5,898 bases of DNA from Frankiaceae bacterium (GTDB lineage: Bacteria; Actinomycetota; Actinomycetes; Frankiales; Frankiaceae). Of the stretch, positions 1 to 5,474 are shown piece by piece. Below the pieces are notes generated by a model. The model saw only the letters and a program-made list of their open reading frames with translations. It was not told where the DNA came from and ran no database searches. A program made the translations under genes and the position numbers. The stretch is taken from assembly GCA_030840885.1 (NCBI GenBank), contig JAVEDQ010000148.1, forward strand, positions 1-5,898. Reading direction: 5' to 3'. Numbering within the stretch: position 1 is the first letter of the stretch; each line of letters starts with the position of its first letter.

Positions 1-401
1 TGCGGCTCACCGAGGCCTTGGGGCGGACACTCACCAAGCTGCCGGCGTGGATCGCGGGTGGCGTGCTCACCCGAACCGTGTTCGGCTGTCAGCTGTTCGC
101 ACGCCCCTGGCGGGTACCTCGGAAGGAATTCCTCGACATCCTGGAGCTCGGTGCAGCGTCGCCCGGACTCCGCGCAGTCCTCGACGGTTACGGACCGCTC
201 GATCCACTGCCCGATCTGCAGGGCGTGCCGACGACGATCGCGTGGGGCCAACGTGACCGACTCCTCCCGCGCAGACAGGCACGGCGTGCCAGGGCCGCAC
301 TACCGGATGTTCGACATTCCATCCTCGAACACTGCGGACACATCCCCTGGTGGGACGACCCGGACCAGGTGGCCGAGGTGATCATCCGCAGCACCGGCTG
401 A
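1..401 (+). CDS. Alpha/beta-hydrolase fold protein, 3' end only
   Basis: This is the C-terminal part (132 codons, read from base 3) of an alpha/beta-hydrolase. The start and nucleophile elbow lie left of the window. The TTG at 18 is probably internal, because the frame is open to the window edge. The segment VPTTIAWGQRDRLLP is the typical strand and loop that carries the acid residue of the triad (Asp codon 255-257). CGHIPWWDDPDQVAEVI near the C-terminus is the typical catalytic-His region (His codon 339-341), followed by the final helix. The sequence before these (roughly bases 20-200) would be cap or lid. Substrate cannot be told: the family includes esterases, haloalkane dehalogenases, epoxide hydrolases and C-C hydrolases. 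The gene ends at TGA 399-401 and converges on a pseudogene fragment on the other strand. The fold is confident, the function is not. Confidence 0.8.
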   Translation, partial: RLTEALGRTLTKLPAWIAGGVLTRTVFGCQLFARPWRVPRKEFLDILELGAASPGLRAVLDGYGPLDPLPDLQGVPTTIAWGQRDRLLPRRQARRARAALPDVRHSILEHCGHIPWWDDPDQVAEVIIRSTG

Positions 402-449
402 GCGAGCGCACCCTCCGTCGAACGGCAGCGTCCCCGACGGCGAGCGCGG

Positions 450-604
450 CGTGACGCGCCTCGTCCATCGCCTGCGTGCTGGCGTAGAAGTTCGAGTCCA
501 ATCCGAGACGCCCTCCGACGACGCGATCCGAGCAGATCATCGCGCCCTGTGCCGTGCGGGAACTGACTGAACTGCGCCCGCGAGGTGCAGGCCCAGCTCG
601 TCCT
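450..604 (-). pseudogene. Decayed fragment of a ferritin-like di-iron protein gene
   Basis: On the minus strand this stretch aligns with 2741-2899 of the intact di-iron gene, at about 89-90% identity by hand alignment, in the same orientation. It corresponds to residues about 89-141 of that protein, covering the first half of the metal site. It cannot be translated as that protein. Two 2-bp deletions shift the frame, one in the Trp codon of the ASWQFSQF region and one that destroys the codon of the first iron ligand (Glu108 in the intact copy). An in-frame TGA follows. A +1 and a -1 indel lie further on. The end encoding MDEARH is still recognisable. Homology stops sharply at 604 and fades below 450, so most of the gene is missing. 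It is either a relic of a tandem paralogue or a decayed partial duplication. Confidence 0.9.
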
Positions 605-658
605 AGACCGCGGCTACCGCCCGTGAGCTAGTGGGACGCAGTGCGGGGCCGCGGTCGG

Positions 659-1228
659 TCAGCCCGGAGCCTGGTCCGTCGTCGGGAAGCAATCGGCCAG
701 CAGCCGCCTAGCCCTCGGCTTGAGGTCCTCCCCCGGGTAGTAGCCAGCGAAGATCTCCTCTGCCTTCTGCGCCGAGCTGACCGCGCAGGCAGTGAGCAAC
801 GTGCGGATGTCCCCGCTGTCGCGGGCGCCGCGAGCCGCGTACAGCTTCATCGCCAGCAGCAGGTCGGCCGGGGCCAGGCTGATCTCCACCTGCCCATGCC
901 GTTTGAGCCTGCCCCAGCGGGGATCTCCGGCAAAGGGCAGGTAGGCCCGGGCAGCGTCGTTGAGCCAGTCACCCGGCCAGCCCGCGGCGTCGGCGATCTC
1001 ACGCACCACGGCGAGCACCGGAGCGGCAGCTGACTGCGGGGTGATGACGACGTCGATGTCACGGGTCGCGGTTCGTTCCGAATCCACGGTGAGGGCAATG
1101 GCTGCGCCGCCGACGACGTGAATGCTCGCGCCGATTTCGCCGTCGGCCAGCCGTTGCGCGAGTTCCTCGAGCGCCGCCAGCAGCGCGGTCTGATCGAAGG
1201 TGCGGACGGGTGCTGGGCGCTCAGGCAC
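659..1228 (-). CDS. Nucleotidyltransferase-fold protein (DUF6036/AbiEii-like), putative toxin partner
   Basis: A 189-residue protein if started at the GTG at 1228; a TTG at 1249 would add seven residues. I prefer the GTG because GGGGAG sits 7 nt upstream of it. The N-terminal half has the signature of the minimal nucleotidyltransferase fold: VVGGAAIAL (Gly-Gly at residues 40-41), then TRDIDVVI with the metal-binding Asp pair at 57 and 59. Further on, LLAMKLYAARGARDSGDI (Lys128, Asp137, Asp140) matches the conserved Lys and D-x-x-D-I segment of DUF6036/AbiEii-type proteins. A short C-terminal region around YPGEDLKPRARRLL follows. Such proteins are known to be encoded beside helix-turn-helix partners as toxin-antitoxin or defence modules, some transferring nucleotides onto tRNA or protein. 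The target here is unknown. It overlaps the upstream XRE gene by 8 bp, implying translational coupling. Confidence 0.8.
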   Translation of the reverse strand: MPERPAPVRTFDQTALLAALEELAQRLADGEIGASIHVVGGAAIALTVDSERTATRDIDVVITPQSAAAPVLAVVREIADAAGWPGDWLNDAARAYLPFAGDPRWGRLKRHGQVEISLAPADLLLAMKLYAARGARDSGDIRTLLTACAVSSAQKAEEIFAGYYPGEDLKPRARRLLADCFPTTDQAPG

Positions 1229-1790
1229 TGTCGAGCTCCCCGACCGCAAGTACGACGCCGTGCCGCAGCAGCGCCGGCGGCGTCTCGGCCAAGTTCAGCT
1301 CCGCGAGGCCGGGCGTCTCATCGACCCACCAGCGCTCTGAAAGCGCCCGGGCTGGGCTTCGTGCCCAGGACGGGCAGCTGCGACCAGGCAGGTGCAGTTC
1401 GACGAGACCGGCGATGAGCGCGTCGTAGCGACCGTCACCCGTCGATAGTGGCGTCGCTGCGCAGAGCGCGGCTCGGACGGGCAGCTCGCAGGCGGCCAGG
1501 TCGTCAGAAAGCTGCAGGGCTTCCCGCAGGGCCCGGTCCGGCAGATCGGCGAGCAGCGCGGTTCTGATTCCTTCGGCGGCTTCCGCCGGCGTGGTCCGGG
1601 TGGTCGGCACGACGACGAGTCGATGCCCGGCTGCTGCCAGCAGCTGAGTGAGCACATCGACGGTGACGTCGTGCTGACCGCGCTCTACGTCGGCGATCTG
1701 CGGCTGATGACGCCCGGCTCGCTGCGCGAGCGTTCGCTGCGACAAGCCCGCGGCACTGCGAGCGGAACGCAACAACATCGACGCCGGCAT
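1221..1790 (-). CDS. XRE-family helix-turn-helix protein, putative antitoxin/repressor
   Basis: A 189-residue protein starting at ATG 1790, with GGAGG five bases upstream (1796-1800). Residues about 5-57 form a Cro/C1-type helix-turn-helix: LLRSARSAAGLSQRTLAQRAG, then the recognition region RHQPQIADVERGQHDVTVDVL and the capping helix LTQLLAAAGHRL. After a linker (about 62-110), the C-terminal domain (about 115-189) carries RYDALIAGLVEHL-like and WWVDETPG features. I recognise these from XRE proteins paired with DUF6036-type nucleotidyltransferases; this part probably binds the partner. By analogy it would neutralise the downstream protein and repress the shared promoter. A palindrome at 1801-1818, just before the start, is the likely binding site. 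It could instead act only as a regulator, since toxicity is not shown by sequence. Confidence 0.82.
   Translation of the reverse strand: MPASMLLRSARSAAGLSQRTLAQRAGRHQPQIADVERGQHDVTVDVLTQLLAAAGHRLVVVPTTRTTPAEAAEGIRTALLADLPDRALREALQLSDDLAACELPVRAALCAATPLSTGDGRYDALIAGLVELHLPGRSCPSWARSPARALSERWWVDETPGLAELNLAETPPALLRHGVVLAVGELDSA
1236..1241 (-). promoter_or_regulatory. Shine-Dalgarno site that selects the GTG start of the nucleotidyltransferase gene
   Basis: GGGGAG on the minus strand lies 7 nt before the GTG at 1228, inside the last codons of the XRE gene. The alternative TTG at 1249 lies upstream of this site and has no comparable purine run. The site argues for the later start and for coupled translation of the two genes. 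Confidence 0.6.
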
Positions 1791-1800
1791 GTGGACCTCC

Positions 1801-1818
1801 GATATAAACTCTCTTATC
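1801..1818. promoter_or_regulatory. Palindromic operator candidate of the XRE gene
   Basis: GATATAAACTCTCTTATC is an interrupted inverted repeat with arms GATA(t)AA and TTATC. It is unusually AT-rich for this window. It lies directly upstream of the GGAGG ribosome binding site of the XRE gene and over the transcription start predicted from the adjacent -10 box. A dimeric XRE protein bound here would block initiation, which fits autoregulation. The palindrome is imperfect and short, so the assignment is inferred. Confidence 0.45.
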
Positions 1819-1847
1819 AGTCTACTCGTCGGCCCGCTTCAGTTGAA
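1819..1847 (-). promoter_or_regulatory. Predicted promoter of the XRE/nucleotidyltransferase operon
   Basis: On the minus strand, TTCAAC (1842-1847) and TAGACT (1819-1824) are separated by 17 bp. They resemble a -35 box and an actinobacterial TANNNT -10 box. The transcription start would fall around 1810-1813, giving a leader of about 20 nt that contains GGAGG. Spacing and position are good, but the -35 match is only moderate. Confidence 0.45.
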
Positions 1848-2045
1848 ACTGGATCTCTCGGGTCCGGGGCCGCGAGACGGAGGACGGCCGCGTTCGACGA
1901 ACCGCTGTGGCGCTCGTCAGCCGGGGCGCGCTGGCCAACGGCCCGGACCCTCGGCTCGGTGCGTCTGACGCCGGGGCCATCATCCGCGTCGGGCCGGAGA
2001 CCAAGTGCCACTCTGATGCGGTCCCTCGCCACCGTCGAGGATCCG
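1848..2045. other. Intergenic stretch with no supported gene
   Basis: Between the promoter of the XRE operon and the end of the di-iron gene there are about 200 bases. Open frames cross this stretch on both strands, but their translations are rich in Arg, Ser and Pro, lack recognisable motifs and lack convincing ribosome binding sites. I see no repeat of the 450-604 type here, and no transposase remnant or RNA gene. Confidence 0.5.
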
Positions 2046-2063
2046 CCTCGCGCGAAAGCGAGG
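2046..2063 (-). terminator. Small hairpin directly after the di-iron gene stop codon
   Basis: CCTCGC and GCGAGG form a perfect 6-bp stem with a 6-nt loop, beginning at the base after the TGA of the di-iron gene. There is no U-tract. U-less hairpins are common ends of actinobacterial transcripts, but a stem this short makes termination only a possibility. Confidence 0.4.
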
Positions 2064-3164
2064 TCAGACCGCAGCAGCCCCGACGGCGATCGTCTCCTCG
2101 ACCTCGCGCTGCCGCGCGGCGAGCTCGTCACGCTCCCGGTCGAGCGACTCGGCGACGTCTTCGTCGGCCTTCATGAGTGCCGCAAGGTCGACGCCGGCCA
2201 TGTCGAGCACGCCCATGTCGGCGTAGGCCTTCTGCACCTTGTCGCCCCACAGCCCGATGTCCTTGACGATGGGCACGATGCGGCTGAAGAGCAGCGAGCG
2301 GAACATCTGCATGTACGGCGACTGGTCGACGTACTGCAGGCACTCGTCCATCGGGAAGCCCATGGCCTCCCAGACCTCCTGCTGCCGGAAGCGGTCGCGC
2401 ATGAGGTAGCAGCCGTCGACGACGAACTCCTCGCGCTCCTCGCGCTCCTTGGTCGTCAGCTGCGCGTAGGCGTCCTTGAGCGCCATGCGGCCGAAGGCGA
2501 CGTGGCGGGCCTCGTCCTGCATGACGTAGGCGAGGATCTGCTTCGGCAGCGGCTTGGGGGTCATGTCGCGGATCAGGCCGAACGCCGCGAGCGCGAGGCC
2601 CTCGATCAGCACCTGCATGCCGAGGTAGGGCATGTCCCAGCGGCTGTCGGTGAGCGTCGAGTTCAGCAGCGACTGCAGGTGCGGGTTGATCGGGTAGAGC
2701 AGGCCGACCTTCTCCTGCAGGAAGCGGGCGTATGTCTCGGCGTGACGCGCCTCGTCCATCGTCTGCGTGCTGGCGTAGAACTTCGAGTCCAGATCCGGCA
2801 CGCCCTCGACGATGCGGGCCGAGCAGATCATCGCGCCCTGTTCACCGTGCAGGAACTGGCTGAACTGCCAGCTCGCGAGGTGCAGGCCCAGCTCGTCCTT
2901 GTTCTTGTCACTGAGCTTGTTCCAGGTGGGCGAGCCGTAGATGCCGCAGGCCTCCTGCGGCATACCGAGCACGTCCATGGGGTCGACCTCGAGGTCCCAG
3001 TCGATCCGCTTCGTCGAGTCCCACTGCTTGTCCTTGCCCTTCTGGTACAGGCTCAGGAGACGGTCGCGGCCGTCGTCGTACTCCCAGGTGAAGCGGGTGT
3101 CCCCGGCCATCGGGGTCTGCCAGCCGGAGTCGGCGGGGATGGCGTAGCGGTCGTGTGACGTCAC
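2064..3164 (-). CDS. Ferritin-like di-iron protein, probable oxygenase/oxidase
   Basis: A 366-residue protein starting with GTG at 3164, with AGGAG five bases upstream (3170-3174). The complete carboxylate-bridged di-iron ligand set of the ferritin/R2-like four-helix bundle is visible: Glu108 (HGEQG), Glu138 and His141 (DEARH), Glu188 (IEGLA), Glu218 and His221 (DEARHVAFG). Two E-x-x-H motifs 80 residues apart, each paired with a lone Glu about 30 residues earlier, are diagnostic. Residues 1-85 precede the bundle. Residues about 230-330 are further helices, and the tail (335-358) is highly charged and probably helical. No signal peptide or membrane segment is seen, so it should be cytosolic. 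Relatives include ribonucleotide reductase R2-like ligand-binding oxidases, AurF-type N-oxygenases and acyl desaturases; the substrate cannot be assigned. It lies 35 bp downstream of a TetR gene, probably in one operon with it. Residues 89-141 recur in the broken copy at 450-604. Confidence 0.85.
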   Translation of the reverse strand: MTSHDRYAIPADSGWQTPMAGDTRFTWEYDDGRDRLLSLYQKGKDKQWDSTKRIDWDLEVDPMDVLGMPQEACGIYGSPTWNKLSDKNKDELGLHLASWQFSQFLHGEQGAMICSARIVEGVPDLDSKFYASTQTMDEARHAETYARFLQEKVGLLYPINPHLQSLLNSTLTDSRWDMPYLGMQVLIEGLALAAFGLIRDMTPKPLPKQILAYVMQDEARHVAFGRMALKDAYAQLTTKEREEREEFVVDGCYLMRDRFRQQEVWEAMGFPMDECLQYVDQSPYMQMFRSLLFSRIVPIVKDIGLWGDKVQKAYADMGVLDMAGVDLAALMKADEDVAESLDRERDELAARQREVEETIAVGAAAV

Positions 3165-3199
3165 GGTGTCTCCTCTGTACTTCTACGTCTTGGGTGCTT

Positions 3200-3775
3200 C
3201 TACTGCGATGGGTGCGACGGCAGGTGCAGGGCGCGGGCGGCGAGCTCCGCGAGCTGGTCGGCGACCGTCTCGCTGGGCGCGAGCGGCAGGACGAGGTGGC
3301 TGACGGTCAGCCGGATCAGCGACTCCGCGACAAGGACGACATCGCGGTGCGGAAGCTCCGGCCAGTGCTCATTGAGGTAGGCGGTCAGCAGCGTGCGCGA
3401 GGCGGTGAGCATCGGTTCGGCCCGGGTGGTCAGCAGCGGCAGCAGGTCGCTGGTCCCCCGTGCGCTGGACAAGGTGGCCTTGAGCATCGGGTCGTCGGCA
3501 CCGGCGGCCAGCGTGAAGTTCACCGCGGCGCGGATGCCCGCGATCGGGTCGTCCGGATGCTGGTCGAGCTCACCCTGAATGCCCCTGAGGAACCACTCGG
3601 TCTGCGCCGCCGACATCGCGACGGCCAGCCCGTCCTTGGTGCCGAACTCGTTGTAGAGCGTCTGGCGGCTGACCCCGGCCCGCGCGGCGACGTCGCCCAT
3701 CCGCGTGCTGCCCCAGTCGCCGGCGATGACGATCTCGCGGGCAGCGTCGATGACGCGCTGTCGGACTCCGGGCAC
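3200..3775 (-). CDS. TetR/AcrR-family transcriptional regulator
   Basis: A 191-residue protein if started at the GTG at 3775. A GTG at 3796 would add seven residues, and longer in-frame extensions run antisense through hisN and are not credible. The N-terminal DNA-binding domain is clear: RQRVIDAAREIVIAGDWGSTRMGDVAARAGVSRQTLYNEFGTKDGLAVAM (residues 5-54), with the helix-turn-helix at about 24-46 and the family's LYNEFGTKDGL element. Residues 55-185 are the variable helical ligand-binding and dimerisation domain. The ligand is unknown, though related regulators often sense lipids or hydrophobic compounds. Its stop lies 35 bp before the di-iron gene, so it likely controls both. A 26-bp palindrome at 3802-3827 overlaps its predicted -35 box. 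No good ribosome binding site precedes the GTG, but a -10-like box ends 6 nt upstream, suggesting a leaderless message. Confidence 0.88.
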   Translation of the reverse strand: MPGVRQRVIDAAREIVIAGDWGSTRMGDVAARAGVSRQTLYNEFGTKDGLAVAMSAAQTEWFLRGIQGELDQHPDDPIAGIRAAVNFTLAAGADDPMLKATLSSARGTSDLLPLLTTRAEPMLTASRTLLTAYLNEHWPELPHRDVVLVAESLIRLTVSHLVLPLAPSETVADQLAELAARALHLPSHPSQ

Positions 3776-3781
3776 GGCCCC

Positions 3782-3810
3782 ATACTGGACACACACACCG
3801 GTTCTGTAAA
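3782..3810 (-). promoter_or_regulatory. Predicted promoter of the TetR/di-iron operon
   Basis: On the minus strand, TTTACA (3805-3810; five of six bases match TTGACA) and CAGTAT (3782-3787) are 17 bp apart. The -10 box ends 6 nt before the GTG at 3775, so transcription would begin at or next to the start codon. The first base of the -10 box departs from TANNNT. The -35 box lies inside the left half-site of the inverted repeat at 3802-3827. Confidence 0.45.
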
Positions 3811-3827
3811 GCCCTTCGTTGACAGAA
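3802..3827. promoter_or_regulatory. Inverted-repeat operator candidate for the TetR regulator
   Basis: TTCTGTAAA (3802-3810) and TTGACAGAA (3819-3827) are inverted 9-bp half-sites, matching at 8 of 9 positions, around an 8-bp spacer. Length and form are typical of TetR-family operators, some of which bind two dimers. The repeat covers the predicted -35 box of the TetR gene. It ends about 33 bp before the predicted -10 box of the divergent hisN gene, so it should control the TetR/di-iron operon first and might also affect hisN. Confidence 0.65.
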
Positions 3828-3859
3828 GGCCGTGTCGTGTCCAGCGGAGCCGCCGCACA

Positions 3860-3865
3860 TAGGTT
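3860..3865 (+). promoter_or_regulatory. hisN: -10 box of hisN, predicting a leaderless transcript
   Basis: TAGGTT fits TANNNT and ends 6 nt before the GTG at 3872, so transcription should start at the start codon. No Shine-Dalgarno run of useful length lies upstream of the GTG. No strong -35 box is seen at 17-18 bp. Confidence 0.45.
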
Positions 3866-3871
3866 CTCGAC

Positions 3872-4708
3872 GTGTCGACTCGTGCCCCCGAACACAGCGC
3901 CCCCGACCCACAGCTCGACCTGCAGCTCGCCCTCGAGATGGCTGATGCCGCCGACGCCATCACCCTCGCCCGCTTCGCCGCGGTGGACCTCGTCGTGGAG
4001 ACCAAGCCGGACGCGACGCCGGTGAGCGACGCGGACAAGGCCGTGGAAGCGACGCTGCGCGACCGGCTCGCGCGGACCCACCCCGACGACGCCGTCCTGG
4101 GCGAGGAGCAGGGCTTCACCGGTCACGAGGACACCGCCCGGCGCTGGGTCATCGACCCGATCGACGGCACCAAGAACTTCATCCGTTCGGTGCCGGTGTG
4201 GGCCACCCTGATCGCGCTGGAGGTGGACGGTCGCGTGGAGGTGGGCGTCGTCAGCGCACCGGCGCTCGGCTTCCGCTGGTGGGCGGCCCGCGGGCACGGC
4301 GCCTGGCGCAGTGACGTCCGCTCCCCCGAGCCCCGGCGTCTCGAGGTGTCGCGCGTCGGCACCCTGGCCGACGCGTCGCTGTCGTACTCCTCGCTGTCCG
4401 GCTGGGAGGAGCAGCGCCGCCTCGGCGGGTTCCTGGCCCTGACCCGCGCCGTCTGGCGGACGCGCGCCTACGGCGACTTCTGGTCGCACTGTCTCGTCGC
4501 CGAGGGTGCCGTCGACGTCTCCGCCGAGCCCGAGGTCTCGCACTGGGACCTCGCGGCGCTGCAGGTCGTCGTCGAGGAGGCAGGTGGGCGCTTCACCGAC
4601 CTCGGCGGCGTGGCCGGCCCCGGCGGTGGCAGCGTCGTCGTCACCAACGGCCGACTGCACGACGAGGTGCTGCGGCTCCTCGAGCCCTCGGACCAGGGCG
4701 AGTCATGA
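3872..4708 (+). CDS. hisN: Histidinol-phosphatase of the inositol monophosphatase superfamily (HisN type)
   Basis: A 278-residue Mg2+-dependent phosphatase. Metal-site motifs are complete: GEEQG (Glu78-Glu79), [14 protein letters not shown] (Asp95, Asp98, Thr100) and HWDLAAL (Asp226). [15 protein letters not shown] at about 45-59 is the usual N-terminal motif. The form [22 protein letters not shown] and the C-terminal [22 protein letters not shown] closely resemble the actinobacterial HisN group, which removes phosphate from L-histidinol phosphate, the penultimate step of histidine synthesis. The enzyme should be cytosolic. Genes of this type are often outside the main his operon, and no other his gene is visible here. 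The GTG start agrees with a -10 box 6 nt upstream. Other members of the superfamily (inositol-1-phosphatase, CysQ/PAP phosphatase, fructose bisphosphatase) share the metal motifs, so the exact substrate is less certain than the family. Confidence 0.85.
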   Translation: MSTRAPEHSAPDPQLDLQLALEMADAADAITLARFAAVDLVVETKPDATPVSDADKAVEATLRDRLARTHPDDAVLGEEQGFTGHEDTARRWVIDPIDGTKNFIRSVPVWATLIALEVDGRVEVGVVSAPALGFRWWAARGHGAWRSDVRSPEPRRLEVSRVGTLADASLSYSSLSGWEEQRRLGGFLALTRAVWRTRAYGDFWSHCLVAEGAVDVSAEPEVSHWDLAALQVVVEEAGGRFTDLGGVAGPGGGSVVVTNGRLHDEVLRLLEPSDQGES

Positions 4709-4713
4709 TCACC

Positions 4714-4782
4714 AGCAACGAGGAAGATCGGCTATCGGCGCGTCGGCGCTCGACACGCCGGCGGACGATCTTTCCCGTTGCT
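4714..4782. repeat. Long imperfect intergenic hairpin (terminator-like or REP-like)
   Basis: Arms 4714-4730 and 4766-4782 are complementary over 17 positions except one A/C mismatch and one G-U pair. Between them CGTCGGCG (4741-4748) and CGCCGGCG (4756-4763) form a second stem with a 7-nt loop, leaving an asymmetric bulge (10 nt on the left, 2 on the right). The structure begins 6 bp after the hisN stop and ends 23 bp before the start of the next gene. It may attenuate or terminate hisN transcription, protect RNA ends, or be a copy of a dispersed palindromic element. Confidence 0.6.
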
Positions 4783-4784
4783 CA

Positions 4785-4796
4785 CGATCTTGATCG
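4785..4796. repeat. Perfect 12-bp palindrome CGATCTTGATCG
   Basis: CGATC-TT-GATCG follows the large hairpin by 2 bp and runs into the GAGGA ribosome binding site of the phosphodiesterase gene. Its CGATCTT half repeats the sequence at 4766-4772 in the right arm of the hairpin. It could be part of the same repetitive element or an operator for the downstream gene. Confidence 0.4.
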
Positions 4797-4805
4797 AGGA
4801 CGCGG

Positions 4806-5474
4806 ATGACCCTGGCCTTCGCCCACCGCGGCGCTCCTGGCCCCGGGCAGCGGGAGAACACCCTGCCCGCCTTCTGCGACGCGGTCACCGCCGGCCTCAC
4901 CGCGCTCGAGTCCGACGTCTGGCTCACCGCCGACGACGTGCCGGTGCTCGTCCACGACGGCGTGCTGTGGTCGCGCCACGGCCGCCACCGCATCCGCGAC
5001 CTGCGGTCCGACGAGCTGCCGGCCCGGGTGCCGACGCTGGCCGACCTCTACGCCGCCGTCGGCCCCGTCGTCCTGAGCCTGGACCTCAAGGACCCGGACG
5101 CCGCGGAAGCGGTGCTGGTCGTGGCCGACGCGGCCGGGGCGACCGGATCCCTCTGGCTCTGCGCCGAGGCGCCACTGCTGCGCGACTGCCGCGCGCGCTC
5201 GGAGCAGGTGCGGCTGGCGAACTCGACACGGCTGCGGGGGCGCCGGCTCATCGAGCCGCTGGTCGCGCGGCTCGCCGAGGCCGCGGTCGACGCGCTCAAC
5301 CTCCGGGCCCCGGAGTGGACGCCGGCCCGGGTCCGCATGACGCACGCGGCGGGGCTGCGCGCCTTCGCTTGGGACGTGCAGTCGCCGCAGGTCCTCGACC
5401 GGGTGCTCGGCGACGGATGCGACGCCGTCTACTCCGACTCCGTCACCCTCCTGCTGGGTCTGCATTCGTCCTGA
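4806..5474 (+). CDS. Glycerophosphodiester phosphodiesterase (GDPD family)
   Basis: A 222-residue protein starting at ATG 4806, with GAGGA five bases upstream (4796-4800). It is a compact one-domain member of the GDPD TIM-barrel family. Visible signature residues are HRG (7-9), ENT (17-19), ESDVWLTADDVPVLVHD (Glu35, Asp37, His50, Asp51) and LDLK (92-95). Later come the AFAWDV strand (186-191) and GCDAVYSDSV (204-213), the usual C-terminal end of the barrel. The reaction is hydrolysis of glycerophosphodiesters to glycerol 3-phosphate and an alcohol, in phospholipid turnover. No signal peptide is seen, so it probably acts in the cytosol. It lies 97 bp downstream of hisN on the same strand with a hairpin in between, so co-transcription is uncertain. 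At 222 residues it is slightly shorter than many GDPD proteins but keeps all key motifs. Confidence 0.88.
   Translation: MTLAFAHRGAPGPGQRENTLPAFCDAVTAGLTALESDVWLTADDVPVLVHDGVLWSRHGRHRIRDLRSDELPARVPTLADLYAAVGPVVLSLDLKDPDAAEAVLVVADAAGATGSLWLCAEAPLLRDCRARSEQVRLANSTRLRGRRLIEPLVARLAEAAVDALNLRAPEWTPARVRMTHAAGLRAFAWDVQSPQVLDRVLGDGCDAVYSDSVTLLLGLHSS

Noticed and set aside
641..1033. A 130-codon plus-strand frame opposite the nucleotidyltransferase gene
   Set aside because: It is antisense to a gene with GG and DID catalytic motifs, and has no motif of its own.
1817..2131. A 104-codon minus-strand frame in the gap next to the di-iron gene
   Set aside because: It overlaps the 3' end of the di-iron gene in a different frame, has an Arg/Ser/Pro-rich translation and no supporting ribosome binding site or homology that I recognise.
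450..2899. The direct repeats as ends of an intact transposon
   Set aside because: The repeats are pieces of a protein gene, not terminal inverted repeats. No transposase or target-site duplication is visible, so I treat them as duplication or relic rather than a mobile element.
1623..3158. A 511-codon plus-strand open frame opposite the di-iron gene
   Set aside because: It is antisense to a gene with a complete metal-ligand set. Its translation is a low-complexity run of Arg, Leu, Val, Asp and Glu typical of the complement of a GC-rich gene, and it has no recognisable motif.
3776..4660. N-terminal extension of the TetR frame to 486 codons
   Set aside because: The extension runs antisense through hisN. 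TetR proteins are about 190-210 residues long, and the helix-turn-helix begins right after the GTG at 3775.
4782..5465. A 227-codon minus-strand frame opposite the phosphodiesterase gene
   Set aside because: The plus strand carries every GDPD motif with a good ribosome binding site. The minus frame has no motif and arises from GC-biased third positions.
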